In this document: positions 49,657-63,205 of the stretch, one piece after another
Numbering within the stretch: the stretch's first letter is position 1
Layout of the letters: each line of letters opens with the position of its first letter
DNA from: Rostratula benghalensis
Lineage: Eukaryota > Chordata > Aves > Charadriiformes > Rostratulidae
Direction: 5' to 3'
DNA: 64,000 nt
Assembly: GCA_013399305.1 (NCBI GenBank)
Contig: VXAI01000118.1
Location: 812,694 to 876,693, forward strand
Made by a program: the position numbers and the translations under genes
Notes under the pieces: generated by a model
Told to the model about the DNA's origin: nothing
The model's database searches: none
The model's input: only the letters and a program-made list of their open reading frames with translations

Positions 49657-52600
49657 ACCAGAGCACAGAGTAACTACTAACACTCACTGTGATGAAGAGA
49701 GAGAAGGTTGGGGTGAAGTCCCCAGAGCCATACTCACTCCTCTGGTGGAAAGCAGCCAGGTGAGCCGTGGAGCAAAGGGTGCCTATAAGTCATGGTAGAG
49801 CTGACACTACCCTGTGTCAGTGGCAGAGTGCTTCAATAAAGTCTTAGCATCTTCTGCAAGTGTCAATACATGAGGGAAGGCACTCTCAACTCTCTGCCCC
49901 CAGCATGGCTTTATTAACATTTATTGCACACATACAAAAGACGCAATTGAATTCATCTGAGGAAAAAAGGATAATGTTACTGCAATGTGTTTATGAGTGG
50001 AATTAGTCAGCTACGTACTTGTAGGCAGCATATGTCTTAGTGTTTAAGCATGAATATTAGTGCTTTGGGTTTGATTTTGTTTGGAGGGGAGAAAAAAGTC
50101 ACTCTCTGTTTTCTAATGAGCACCAAAATTGCTAATTGCTTCTGAAAATGGATCCCCCCTCTCTACATCTTTGACATTTAAAAAATGTATGCTAAAATCT
50201 GTATGTCAAACGTTGCTCATATATCCATGGAACAGGGCACCTTTGCCCCTGGAAAATGCAGAGGCCTTTGCATTTGACTGATGGGCGAGCAGCTCAGCCC
50301 CACGGCTCTCCGCAGGATAGCAGACAGGCAGGCAAGCAAGGCCGTGGCCCCTACTTTCTCAGCTTATCCATTAATGGCAATGCAGAGCTACTTTTTGTAG
50401 TAAAAACAAATTCTGAAACTACAGAGAAAATGTTTATATACTATAATAAGTCCCAAGTCTTACACTTAAGCAGCGGTTTTTAGACATTGCTGCATCAGAC
50501 ACATCCTATTACCACACAAGCTCCCAGGTAAAAGAAAAGACATTTTCCTTGCTCTTTCTTCATCATTTCTAAGAGGTAGGTGGTGAATGTGTGCTCAAGC
50601 TGTATTTAACGAGCCTGGTCTTTGACCATTCTTGCTTCATGGGAAGGTCCCTTCCCCACCCCCAAAGCTCTCGGTGTGAGAGGTAACGAACCGTTTACCG
50701 ACCTGCTACTAGAAGGTGCATTGATTTCCACTAGACAGCCCTATTCATACTGGTGATTGTATGTGGGTTTTCTCCTTTGAATTAGGTTCTGGCCTGAAGC
50801 CATATGACAATAAGCAATGGAAAATGTTCCAAGAATAGATAGCTTACTGTTTCCCCTTTGTCAAACATTGCCACATGGGGAACAGACAAGTTGAAAGTAG
50901 CAGCAAATTATGCAAAATGCTTGAACAAGAATTACAAGATGTGCCCAGATAATGATATATTTTTTGTTTGCAGTTTTATTCAACTATAGAGCATCAAAAT
51001 GAGCCTTCTGTGGTGCTTTCCATCTTAGGACGGAGCCTGTCTCGGCATGTTAATGAGCCCAGCCCCGCCGTGCTCCACCACGGGGGCCACGATCATCCTT
51101 GCCCTGATCTAACATTCTCGGTTCTGGCTGAGGCCACAGAGCATAGCGAAAGAGGCTGGGAACTATTTTGGTTGGACTGAAGACAATGTGCAATATGTTC
51201 TCTCATTATTGTTATTATTGTTATTATTATTATTCTCAGTCATTTGTTAGAGATCTGACAGCTAGATCTGATGTTATCTAGTCTGAACTGCTTGCACGAA
51301 GCACAGATGTCTCTCCTATCCTGGTATGAATGAATTTTAATCCCTGAGGGATTTTGGAATTGGCCCTACTGACATGAAAAAAATAATAAAATTGGAGCAT
51401 TCTTGGGACAGGTGCCATTACATTTAAGTAGACAAGTATTCAGAGGGATAGAGGAAGATTACCCACTCCTATGGACAGGGCACAGGACAAGGAGACTTCC
51501 ATATACGTCTGTGGCAGATAAGGAAAGTGAGCCTACAGTTCTTATGCCATGCTGCTGTTTTATAAATATAGATCCAGCCTTATCCTTTTCCATAAATGTA
51601 TGGTATAGAATAGCATTCACGTGAAAATATAAGTGTGCATACATGTGAGTACCCACAGCCATACAGGAATTTCAGTTCTGTCCACCTCCTCCAGGCTCCC
51701 TGGTGCCTATACCACGTCTTCTCCCTGTACTTCAAGAGCAACTTGAAAGGTCTGTGATTAATCATGAAGAGCCACACAAGTGCTCGGAGTTCATTTCCCT
51801 AGCACTGAAGCATTCATCTGCCAATGAATCAGCTGGCAATTACTGCTCCTCTGCTGCTCTACAAAGCACCAGGTGTCAGCACACTCGACTCAAGTGCACT
51901 AATGTGCAAAAAAAAAAGAAACCCTCTCCCACCAGCTTGAATGACCACCTGTACTGGGAAGGCAGAGGGCTTGCAGGGTTTCCTGGGATGGGAAAGGCAG
52001 GTTTTGTGCTGCCCCTTATCTCCAGGAGCTGTTCCACCTTGGTGGAGCAGTTGTATCCCTTTCCATCTTGTGTGGCGTTTTTCAGTGGCTCTTCTGAGCA
52101 GAGACCACACTCCTGATGCCTCCAAAGACACGAGAGTGATGGTCCTCATCAGTAACAGTGGTCCCCTTGTTCGTTTTCTTTTCTCTTAATGACTCACAGG
52201 GCTGCTGCCATTTCCCTCACTGTGCATTGCCCCTGTCAGGACCAGGTCTGAATGACGAGTTCTCTCCAAAGGAGGCTTTCCTCTCGCCCTGCAACCTGCT
52301 CATCCTTGAGCTGATGTTGCTTTCTGCCTGCATGTCAGTCAGGAAACAGAGGAGTTATTTCCTGGGCAGGAGGCTGTACTGGAAGCTCAGTAGTTCTGTA
52401 CACCTCTGTTCTTTTATTATCTCTGAATTTCTGAGCTGTATCTTCCAAGTCTGGGATTTGAATACAAATATGGCTAAAAGAATCTGCTGCCACAGACTAA
52501 CTGTACCAGTTCTTCTAATACAAGGCATCGCCTTCCCTTACAGTCCCTGCCTTGTTCTATTGATGACCCCCCTTTTAGTGGGTGATGGGGTAAAATGAGT

Positions 52601-55600
52601 GTACAAATGGTGCCAGAACAGAGTAACCATTTTGTATTTCACATATATCACACAGCTTTATTTTTCTCTCACTTCTCAGCTGTTATCACAGCATTTATGG
52701 AGAAAAGGAAATGTGTGGACGATTTGTGGAGGAACAAAATGTGCTTGGAATAGATATGTGGGTTTCCAATTACTTGGGAACTGTCATGACGATTATTAAA
52801 TGCTGCACATGAGGCTGTATAGGGCAGTCAGCTTTAACTGTTACCGCTTGGGAAGGGGCTAGGAGGGCTTTATACACTGCCAAGGCTATTTGAGCTTTGC
52901 ATTTTAAGAACATACATACAAGGCCTTGTGACTCCATCTGGAATAAGCAGCCTGACAGCATAGGCAGAATGGTGTAGGGAAGGAAAAATGTTGAGTGTTA
53001 GCATTTAAAGCACAGGGTTTCAAATGCCATTCACTTAATCAGCATGTCTCAGCTCAGGGACATCTCCCTTCATGTCAGTATTCATGAAGTGGATGCATGA
53101 ACTTGCGAAGTGCAAGACGCCACATTTTGGCCACAACGCAGACTCTTTCTTTCCAAAGTGTTTGATGGATTATGACAACAGTGAGGAAAAACTGCACAAG
53201 TGATTTGTAATGAATGAGGACTTGAGTTGTTTAGTCTCTTCTCCCTTGACTGTTTATTTTCATGTATTTTTATATTTTGTTTGGTTTTAGTCATCAAACA
53301 ATACTTACAGCTTTCTTTTTTAAATTCCTTGTGGGCCACTAACAACTCCTTGCAAGTCAATTTGTCTTACTGAGACTGTTCCAAACCCCCCCCCCCCACC
53401 GCACCAGTGTGGTGCTTCTGACATAAACACTCTGTGAATAAATCCAAAGGTTCTTGTTGGCAAACAGTTGGTCATGGAGCTGTGACATCCCCTTTCACAG
53501 CCCTCCATGCCAGAGTAACTATCCTCTGTCAGTGTTCAGAGCAAACAAACCCTAGCCAGACAAAACCAGGCCAAGGCAAGTTAATTTAAATGAATAGTCA
53601 AGAGGCTTTTTTTTTTTTTTTTTGGCAGTAACAGCCCATCTTTAATCAAAGGTGAAAGGCTAATGGAAGACAATTAGCTCCAAAAAGCTAATTCACACTG
53701 GTCTTGCTGCTGCCTTTCTTCCCCTCCTAGAATTCCAGCATGCACATCAGTTTTGTACACAAGAGCAGCTACACTTGTCGGAATAAAAGTCCACTTAATG
53801 CTGTAACCCTTTCAGCAACTTACAGCAGGAGTTCAGAGAAAGCGTGTAACAAGCAGAAGAAGCAGAAGCTCACAAGAATGAGCTTTCTGAGCTATCAGCT
53901 TTTAGCTTCATATGATTTAAACTCCAGGGTCTTCCAGTGCTAGAGGTTGAAACCAAATCATGGCTTTTAGTTGACATTGGTATTCCCACAGTTAATAACA
54001 GCTTGTGTCTTTAAAACCATTTCTCATCAGAATGGCATCAATGAATTTTGAAGTTTAATTATTGTCAAGTGTTTGTACATTTTTCTCATCATTGTGACTG
54101 TAGAATCAGAGTGCTATTTAGGTCTAAATGTGGAACTGATTTCCTGCAGGTAGGTGAGGTATGGCTTTACTCTGTGAAAACCATGGTATTTTCTCCTTCC
54201 TGGACCATTTCTATCTAATGGCACAGGCACCAGAAATGCTGGCTTGTGGTGTCTCAGATCACTCTTTGAGTTCTGGTTTTGAGAATGGTGCCATGGTTCC
54301 CAAACTCAGGTCTTCTGACATCAAGACCAGCTTAATCAGCAGGTAATATCCTAAACTCCATAGTTCAACAGTATCATATTTACACTCCTCTGAAGGTGTG
54401 GGTGAAGACTGGTCCTGGTGATTTGCTTCAGCACATTGCATTAAGTCATTCCAAAAATCCCCCTACATTTGTATCTGAGAGAGTTTGACACAGCCTCTGT
54501 ATAAAACAACTCTGCTGTAGAAACCTCCCTGAGCTCCTCCACAATAAACACTGATGCAAATCATTCCCTTTGTTTCCTTCGGTGGTTTCTCCCCCGAAAT
54601 GCTCCTTTGGACAGTCTTGAACCCAGTAGTTCTACAGCCAGCTGGCAAGCTCTGACAGACAAGGTTTGTGAATGCTTTGGAGACAGAACTGGTTTTTTCT
54701 GCCACAGATCTGATTGGTATCTCACGTAAGGGACCTCAGCTCTGATTTAGGCTCCTGATGATTATTGCTGCTAGGCAAATGCTATTATTTGCATCTAGAT
54801 TTTAGAGCTATTTCTTTTAAAAAAATCAGTCAAACATCCCAGGTCTGATCTGCAGATGTTGGGTTCATGCACAGTGGGACAGCCTACTTTTTGGGGGTTG
54901 TGTCCCTCTGAAAAATGTTGCTCGGTGGTAACTGCCACAGGGAAATGGCTATGGCTTGTCCCACACCGGTATCATTTTCTTTTGTGGGGAAACAATTGGA
55001 AGCAATAGATCAGCAAACACAAAGAGCTTTTTGCCTACCTTTCCGAGTGAGCACATGCGTTAGAGGAATGCGGTGACAATGAACTGGTTATTATCTGCCT
55101 ACGCAATCCCAGCCCTGCCCTCAGCGTTCACATCCAAGTCTCTTTGGCAGAAATGACAAACCAGTCCCAGATACAGTGCCAAATCCAGCAACGGCACAGG
55201 GTGTTTGAGGCAAAACAACAGCGTCCGCATGCTGTGCCCGGTGCTGGAAGAGCTCCTCTTGCTGTAAATGCTGCAGAAAGGGTTTCGAGGTCACTGGCTC
55301 AGCTGTAACTGTCAAAAAATTGCTGCAGACTGCACTGGAAGTGACACCATCATATTCACAACTTCAGAGGCAACCTAATAAATTTAGAGGTGAGTGTTAC
55401 TACACAGACTTGCAACGAGGGACCTTCTGGAAATACATCAGTGACCAAACTGTACAGGGTAACAGAGCAGTCCCTCAAGAACAGAAATTGTTGCCCTCCT
55501 TCACCTAATAAACCACAAACACACAACAGTTGTGATACATGGATGAATCGATTTTAAACTTATTTCAAGAAAGGAAGTTGTATTTGACATCTTAAGAGCT

Positions 55601-58600
55601 AATCCAACCTTGTGCATGACCACCTAGCAATGAAGGCTAAAAAAAGAGAGGAAATATGTGATAACACAGGCAAGGGAATACTGAAATCTCATAGATTTTG
55701 CAAGAACACAGAGGGATCAAAGCAATAATTCTTCAGTAATCTGACAGGAAAATAAACAGCCTTTTTTTCACATCTTGACAAGAAAGTAGATAATTTATGA
55801 AATAAAGTGTTTGGAAAAGCAGATCTAGACCTCTGTCACACCATAATCAAGGTGTTTATCACAGTATTAAAAGCATACCTACGCAGTAAACTCATTATCA
55901 GTAGGTTACATTCTGTAAAGCAATATGCACATCTATAGCATAATGAATGAGCAGAGATACTGCCAGGTTTCTGAGCAGTGAATTCCATGTGGTGCCACCA
56001 GAAGACCTTCATCAGCATCAGATGTATGATAGGGATGCACATGAACATCAGAGAACTGGGAAAGAATCAGAGAATGGGGATAATTGCTGCCTTTTTTTTT
56101 TTTTTTTGTGAGGCAGTTTGCATTTCAGAAAGAGTACAAAGAAAAAGGAGACCTATTCAGAGAAGACTAATAATACTTTTCCTGAATTTTGAGCTGGCAT
56201 GCAAGTATGCACCATGTCCCATAGATCATAACCATTTTTGTTATTAATAATGCATTCCAAATCTTTTTTGTAAGGACTTTACTGAGCTTGTGTATACATA
56301 AAAGACTAACTAGATACCAGGAATAGATTGTCCTAGGGATGACATGTCCAACTGTGCAAAAATAATTAGTCTAGGGCACGAAACCTGGTTTCTGTCAGCC
56401 TGATGGATGTTACATGACCAGGGTGCTGGAGCTGCTCCATCCTATTCATCAGTGCAGGGCAACGTAGCACATTTTTACATTCCAGCTTTTGGATTATGTC
56501 CTCGTATACAGTGGCACTGGGGGGGGAATACAGAAAGACCCATGTGGATTATCCTGTAACTGAGCTGAACACCAGAAGAAATAAAATGTGCTGCACTAGA
56601 ATGGTGTCATCAAAGTGCACCTGTTAACTGGAAAACTACCTTCAAAAGACAGTCAGCTCTGCGTGGCTTTAGTTTTCATAAGGACTCCCTAATTTAAGAG
56701 CAGGTCTTGGATGATTGTCCCTAAGTGCTGGAGAGGAACATTTCTCATATTGTCATGCATGAAATGTACTTTGGCAGGGCGGACCAAATCAGCAGAAATA
56801 CTCATTTCCCTGCCTTCAAAGGAGAGCAGCTGAGCTGGATGGAAAGCTGAGATCATCGCTGTGGGTAGCAAGACAGCCCGGCATGGCTGATGGCCACCTC
56901 TAGCCTGCTCCTTCCACCTTGTCTACCCTGCCTTACTTCCTTGGCTTCCATATGCCCTCACTTTGGATCACAGAGTCCAGAAGTGATGGGTTGGTAATAC
57001 AGAGGCAGGTGTGGATGCTCTGAAATCTGTAGCTGCAAAACTGTGCTGAGATGGCTCAGAGCCCAGAGCTGTTTTCTCCTGAGCTGAAGCGCAGAGAAAT
57101 CTGACAGCCCTCCTAGTGACTGAAAACTTAAGTATGAGAAAAGACTTGGAAAAGCTGCCCTAAAAAGTCTGTTTCATTTATCCCAGAGCTGACAGGAACC
57201 TCACATAAATGCAGTGAATCAAAGTTTACAGCAAGGTGTAGTGCAAGCACCCCTGAGGACAGTGGCTCCTTCTGTAGGTGCATGACCAGTGCCCTCCTGG
57301 TTGAGGGCCTCCTCCTGGTTGAGGAGTTAACCTCAATGGGTCACCAGCGCTGCCAGCTGCACCGAGGCCATGGCACTCACAGCTGGTGACCACTGGTGGT
57401 CCTGGAAGGCTTCAGGTGAAGCAGGGAGAGAAAAGAGGCTCTGACCTTGCAGCAAAAGTCAGGGTAACTCAGAAGGCCACATCTGCATCAGCTCCACCTT
57501 ATGCTTGTGGTTGCAGTCACTTGCAGCTGACACATTAAGGAATTCAATTTTTGCCTTCTCTGTGTTTCAGAGACATTATGTTAGATGAGGCTATGAGGCA
57601 TCAGGCACTGGGACCTGCAAATGAGCACAGACAGGGCAGAGGTTAGGCCAGGGGGAGCATCTGACCTGTGTAACTCTGATGTTAGGTTATCACTACTAAG
57701 TAGAGACAGCTCTTCTAGAGACCTGTCTGAGAAAGTTCAACCCCCAAAATGTCAAATTTCCACTGTCCCACTGGACAGTGTTGCAAAACTGATGAAAGGC
57801 AAGGTATGATGATCTGATTGCATTAAAAAATGTTCCTATGTAGCTCCCAAAAGACGAGAAAAAACACCTGCGAGGCCAGCTGGGTCCCCCTGGTTCCGTA
57901 CAAGCAAAAACATTCATCGCCCCAGATGGACTTTTTGTTAGAAACCACCATTACAATTAATGTGGAAAAGGAAATGCTGGTTGTCATCACTGGCAAAGAT
58001 GGACAACAGCCAAAGATACTACTTGTGTCAAATACCATCAGAGGTTAATAATGAGCTTTTTTTCTGTCTGAGATGACGAGTAGATTTAACTAGACTTCAG
58101 CTAATTGAAAGCACACACCATGCATAACTTGCATGGAGCTTAAAAGTGTTCAGAAAAAAAAATGAAATTATATTGGCATCTATATTTGGATTAATTACCT
58201 TATCATTAGTTAATATTAGCCATGGGGGCTCTAATGCATAAAATCCTATATTAACATCAGAAATAGCATCATCTTGTGACTGAGCCTGTACTGCAATGTG
58301 TGCATGTTTTCACTGAGATGCTATGTAGATGCTGGACCAGATTTATTGCTGGCTTCAAGATATATTAATGAGAGTTTTGTTCACTTACAGCAGAGAATAA
58401 TCTGGCTCACAAAAATATGTATCTGAAACAGAAACAACATGAACGATTAACTGTGATCAGACAGTCAAGGGGGAAAGGGTTTTCTAATGCAGTTGCTCTG
58501 AAGAAATCTGGTTGCTTTTCTACAAACTACCTTTTACTTAATGTTATTACATTCACAAATGTCATAAATGAATGAAAGTCTGTGACCTCTTATTGTTTAA

Positions 58601-59129
58601 GAAGTCAAGCTAGGCAATGGTATAGATTTAGAGATTCTAAAATCAGCTTAATTTTAATACCACTGGTTCAGAGTTCGCATCTGTGACTTTGTCTACCCCT
58701 GGCCCTCAGCAATGCTTCAAACGACAGTGCAACGAACCTGCAGCAAGCTGTTGTAAACTAACTGGTAAATATTTTGCCATTACTCTCTCTGAGTGTGTAG
58801 CTTATGTCCTGGAACACAATGACTTACGTGCCTCCCAAATACTTGTTGTTTTCCAGCTGCAATTTTAGCCTGAAGCACTTGGGAGTACTCTCCTCCGTAC
58901 AGTATGCACTCCCTCCTTGGGTCCTGCTGAGCTGCTGACAAATACCAGTGAGTCCCGCAAGCTGAATGTGTGCTGTGTGGAAACATCATTTTTTTCCCCC
59001 AGGTTTTATATTTACTGAGTATCAGCTTCACTGAATGTCTTCTTTTTCTTTTAGGAGAATGCATTGAGGATTTACCATTTTGAGCCTGTTCATATTTTAG
59101 GCAGTTGCAGCTTCTTCCTCATTTTCTTT
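49657..59129. other. Intergenic sequence, 9.5 kb
   Basis: No gene or young repeat was recognised. It contains a TTA microsatellite (51205-51234), a C-run (53386-53398), T-runs (53608-53624, 56092-56107), a doubled 18-bp motif at about 57293-57331 (TCCTGGTTGAGG twice), and an isolated GC-rich patch at 51033-51105. Confidence 0.5.
51205..51234 (+). repeat. (TTA)n microsatellite
   Basis: Tandem ATT/GTT trinucleotides over about 30 bases. Confidence 0.9.
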
Positions 59130-59225
59130 GTAAACTAGACAGTTTCTGTCTTTTCAATCTGTCTTCCTATGAAAGTTTTCCCATGCCTCTAACCAATTTT
59201 TTCATCTTGCTCTATACATGTTATA
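59130..59225 (-). mobile_element. Possible old LINE fragment (minus)
   Basis: CTGTCTTCCTATGAAAGTTT, TCCCATGCCTCTAACCAATT, TTTTCATCTTGCTCT resembles the antisense 3' region of old amniote CR1/L3 elements. Short and diverged, so only suggestive. Confidence 0.3.
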
Positions 59226-62200
59226 TTACTCTACATCGTGGCAGAAAACACCTTTATCCTAGTTAAGGCTGAAAGTGCTTTTCTGTTCTGTAGCTGAATT
59301 TTTCAAGGGTTCAGAAATTTAGTTATGCAAATCTGTTGTGAATCACAGAGATACAGCGCAGCGCTGGAGGTCCAAATATACAGTCACTGCAGACAGAGGT
59401 CATAGGATCTAACCCCTCTCTGAATTACTTTTTTTTTTTTCCTTTTGCCTTATTAAAGAGTCTTATCTCTTGTCCTCCCAAAGTATCAGTAATTCAACAT
59501 ATACTCTAGGTAATCCTCCCCTGGGAATGTGGCCCTGGAAGGATGTACCCTGTGTTTCTGAGGCTGTCAAGGACCTGGATGCCGATGCGTGGGAGGAAAA
59601 AGGCACTGCTGGGCTATGTACAGGAGGAAGGACCACTTTTTCCCCATACCAACTTCTCAGTCCTCTTGTGCTTCACAGAGAGGACCAGGCATTGAGGTGG
59701 CACAGGCTGGTTCCTCTTCCAGACTCCAGTGAGATGCCACAGCCCCCTGCACAGGACACCTCGCAGCCACCAGCTGCCCTCAGCGGTGCTCCCTCATCTC
59801 TGGGCACATCAGGAAGAAGAGGAGGTCTGCTCCCACCCTCAATTTTCCCAGAACTAGGGATTTTAGATGGTTGAGTTGAGTGGCAACCTTGCAACTCAAT
59901 GAAGCATCTTGTGAGCAGGATTTGTATCTCATTGGATTGTAAGAACCTGATTTTAAAAAAATGCACAGATTAGCACATCTCAGCACGTCAGGCTTGGCAA
60001 GGGGCTGTGAGGTGATGCTTATTAAGGCCATGAAGCTGTTCACACATAAAGCAGGTGTCAGGTGCTAGCAAAGTCAGAGGTAGCAGGTTGGCTTGGGGGC
60101 TGTGTCAGCCTCCCCTCACTGTCACAGAGAGCAGGGGAGGGTACACTGGCACAGCCACCAAGGTGCCAGTCTGTCTGTGTAGACTTCTTGAGGCTTTTTA
60201 CCCCTCTGCTAACCAAACCTTACCAAAAAAACCCATTTTTCACTAGCTTTGTTGGTAGTGCAGAACTGGAAATTAGAGCTGCATTCATCAGACACCAGTG
60301 GGAAAATGTGGAGTTGATGAGATGTCAGAGTAGGAGTGAGGGGATGTTGGGAATATCTGTGGTTTATACTAAGCTCCATAAAATGAAGTCAGTCTGGCAA
60401 GTCAGAAAAGATGATGTCTAAGTCCTTGCCTCTTTTTCTTCGTTAGAGCAGAATATTTCTCCTCACTCCACTTTGAGATTATTTCAGTGTTTTCTGCAAT
60501 GTGAGGTTTCTGCTCAAGTTTTAACAAAGGACATTCCTTAATGGTTAGCCTTTCTTGCTTACAACACATACCTCTTGAAGGGGAACTATTCATTGATTTC
60601 TTTTTCTTTCTCTGAACAGCAGGAGGAAGAGTGGTGAATTCTCTCTCTCCCTCTTCCTGCTTTCAGCCATGGTAATGACAAACCCCAAGGTATCAAGAGA
60701 CTCATTAAGACCAACTCTGCTAACATTTGTGTTTGTTTTCCCACTTAGAGTGAAAGACTTTCACTTAGAAATATTTTCACATAATGGCACTGAATAAAGA
60801 GAACTTGTCACATCTGCCCTTTGCAGGAATGGTTTCATTGTGCTGGGATGCTTCAGTCTGTACTTTCTTGGAATTTTTTTTTTTTTTTCCCCCAAAGCAA
60901 AAGATTAACTTAGATCATCTGGTGGGGTAGGAGAGTGTCTGGGGGACAGTTGCAGGCTGTCTTTTTTAGCCCATGGTGAATTTAATAGAGGAAGTTGTAG
61001 GAGTTGTACATGTATGTGTATACACACACACCTGGGTAATGCAGCAAAGGTCTAAAAGAACAACAGTGTACAAAACATGACCGTTCTAGGTTTACTAATT
61101 AGCATGGCAATAGGAGCAAGGTGAGGATAATTTCCTCTATGTGTCCCTTTTCGCAGTCAGCCCAGGTTGCTGCGTGCCTGTCTCCGGAAGCTTGGAGATT
61201 GGCAGCAAAATTCCCATTGAGGGCTATTGTGCAGGAGTACAAATACATGAGGACTCAGTAATATGAACTCGTTACCCGTTACTACAAGTTTGAAGGAGTG
61301 TTTTGTAGTCACCTTATTACACAAGACAAGCAGACCTCCCCTAAGTTATGCCACTTCTGTCACTGTTAAGAAAGAATGATAAAGAAAAAATTTTAAAAGG
61401 TTTATAAATTTCTGCTGGCCTTCTCCCACCACCCCAAGGCAGGTCCTCTCTGATGATAAGTGTTTTTCCACTGAAGCAGGGATTTTTGCTGTTGTTTGTT
61501 GTGGCTGGGGTTTTTGTGGAAATCTTGTCTAACCTGGTGTGTTCTGGGGTCAGGAACTGGATCTCTGTCACAGCTGACACTGTCACAGGAGCTGTGCTTG
61601 AGGAAGCCTGAAGTTGGGTGACATGTTTTGGGGTATATGGATTTGCACTATGACTCCAGAGATGTGGCTTCTTCTTCTGCAGTACTGCCTGGCTATGTGA
61701 TGTTCACCAGATTATTTCATCTTCTGTATTTTATTTTATGCAGTTAGACAGCCAGCCACTTAGATCAAGACCTGCCATTTCCTGCCCTTACAGAGAATAT
61801 TTCGAATGCCCTCAGGAAAAATGGTAATCAAAAAGAAAGCAGCCCTAAGAAGAGAGAGAATTCATCCTTGGCCACGCAGAAGCTGGGTGGTTAAATTTTA
61901 AGAAGTCCTGGATATCGTCAATTCTTTTATAGCCAGTAGCTGGGCTTCACTTCAGAGTTGCTCCCTTTCACCCCTGGGGATTAGAAAATATTTTTCCCTT
62001 CCTGTGAGACTTGTTTGTAACCTTTTCCCCCTGACATGGAAAACTGATGTGGCTCCAGGCTTGGACAGAAAGGCTGTGGACCTGTGTCCCTTTCCAGCTG
62101 TGCCCACACATGACAGGCGATTTTCTCCCCTTTGCACCAGACAACCTTTCCCATTCTTCTCCTCCCGCATCTGCTGCATATTTTGATCAAACCAGGCCTG

Positions 62201-62929
62201 CCTCTTCCTTTTCCTTTAATTGTGTTGAAGAAATGAAAAGCATTTGGCTGGGAAACATTTCCTCAGAAAGGTAAAAAATATGTTCCATAAGCAATACTGA
62301 GCTTTTGGCTTCCTGCACAAGACAGGACAAGATCCTTCTCTTCTTCTCCCATCTGTCCCTTTAGATGTGATCTTAGGGTGAAACACTGCAAATGACTGAT
62401 CAAAGAGTGAACCCTTCAAGTATTCCCTCCCCTAGGAACTGATTTGCAACAAGAATTTGAGAAAGGATCATTTTATACAGCATGTATGTCTAATGCCATG
62501 GGTCATGACTAGATTTGACAAATTCTCTCCTCTGCGCTTCACACCTTCAAATAAATTTTATTTTAAGATTTTCCACAAACAACACACTAGTGTCTGAGAA
62601 TGTAAAGTTGTCTGTTTTCAACATTTTCAGGTTGGACATTCCAATGATGTTGTCACTTTAACTGTGACCACATGAAGATCATGAAAGAATGTCTTGACCT
62701 CTTGTGTTAATGCCCAAGGTTGTTGGTTTTTCTTAATGTGTTTGGCTTTGAGATTATTTTGCTGGTGAACTTAGATCATAATATTGGTATTGTAGGCCTG
62801 AATGACTAATCAGCCTAGAATTAGAAGATGGAGTTTTTACTATCAAGGTCATCGGCTTCACTCCAGTCCAGATTCTATGTTGTCCTTCTTTGCACCAAGG
62901 GATCTCACCGGATGGTTTTCATTGGTGGG
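59226..62929. other. Intergenic sequence
   Basis: No gene was recognised. T-runs lie at 59429-59440 and 60874-60889, and a short CA-run near 61019-61031. Confidence 0.5.
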
Positions 62930-63205
62930 GACCTTGGGAGGTCATCTGAGGTGATGTCCCTGTGAAGATACTGCTGTCTTCACAGTTAGATCAGGCCACT
63001 CAGAGCTGTGTCCAGCTGAGCTTTCAGTATCTCCAAGGATGGAGAATTGCAGCCCCCCTGGGCACCTCTTCCAGTGCATGACCACTTTCATTGGGAAGAA
63101 TATTTTTCCTTAAATGCAGCCAAAATGTCACTTTTTGCGACTTGTCTTCATTGCTTCTTATCCCCTCATCTTCACGCATCACCTGCTCCAGAAGCTCAGC
63201 TGGCA
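62930..63205 (-). mobile_element. Old CR1 LINE fragment (minus)
   Basis: Antisense CR1 without its extreme 3' tail. Landmarks are TTTCAGTATCTCCAAGGATG, GAGAATTGCAGCCCCCCTGG, GCACCTCTTCCAGTGCATGA and TGCTTCTTATCCCCTCATCT. It is clearly more diverged than the copies at 42.6-49.6 kb. Both edges are approximate. Confidence 0.8.

Noticed and set aside
57830..58048. 72-codon ORF with a protein-like stretch (MDFLLETTITINVEKEMLVV)
   Set aside because: No known family, no clear splice signals and only short; kept as probable noise.
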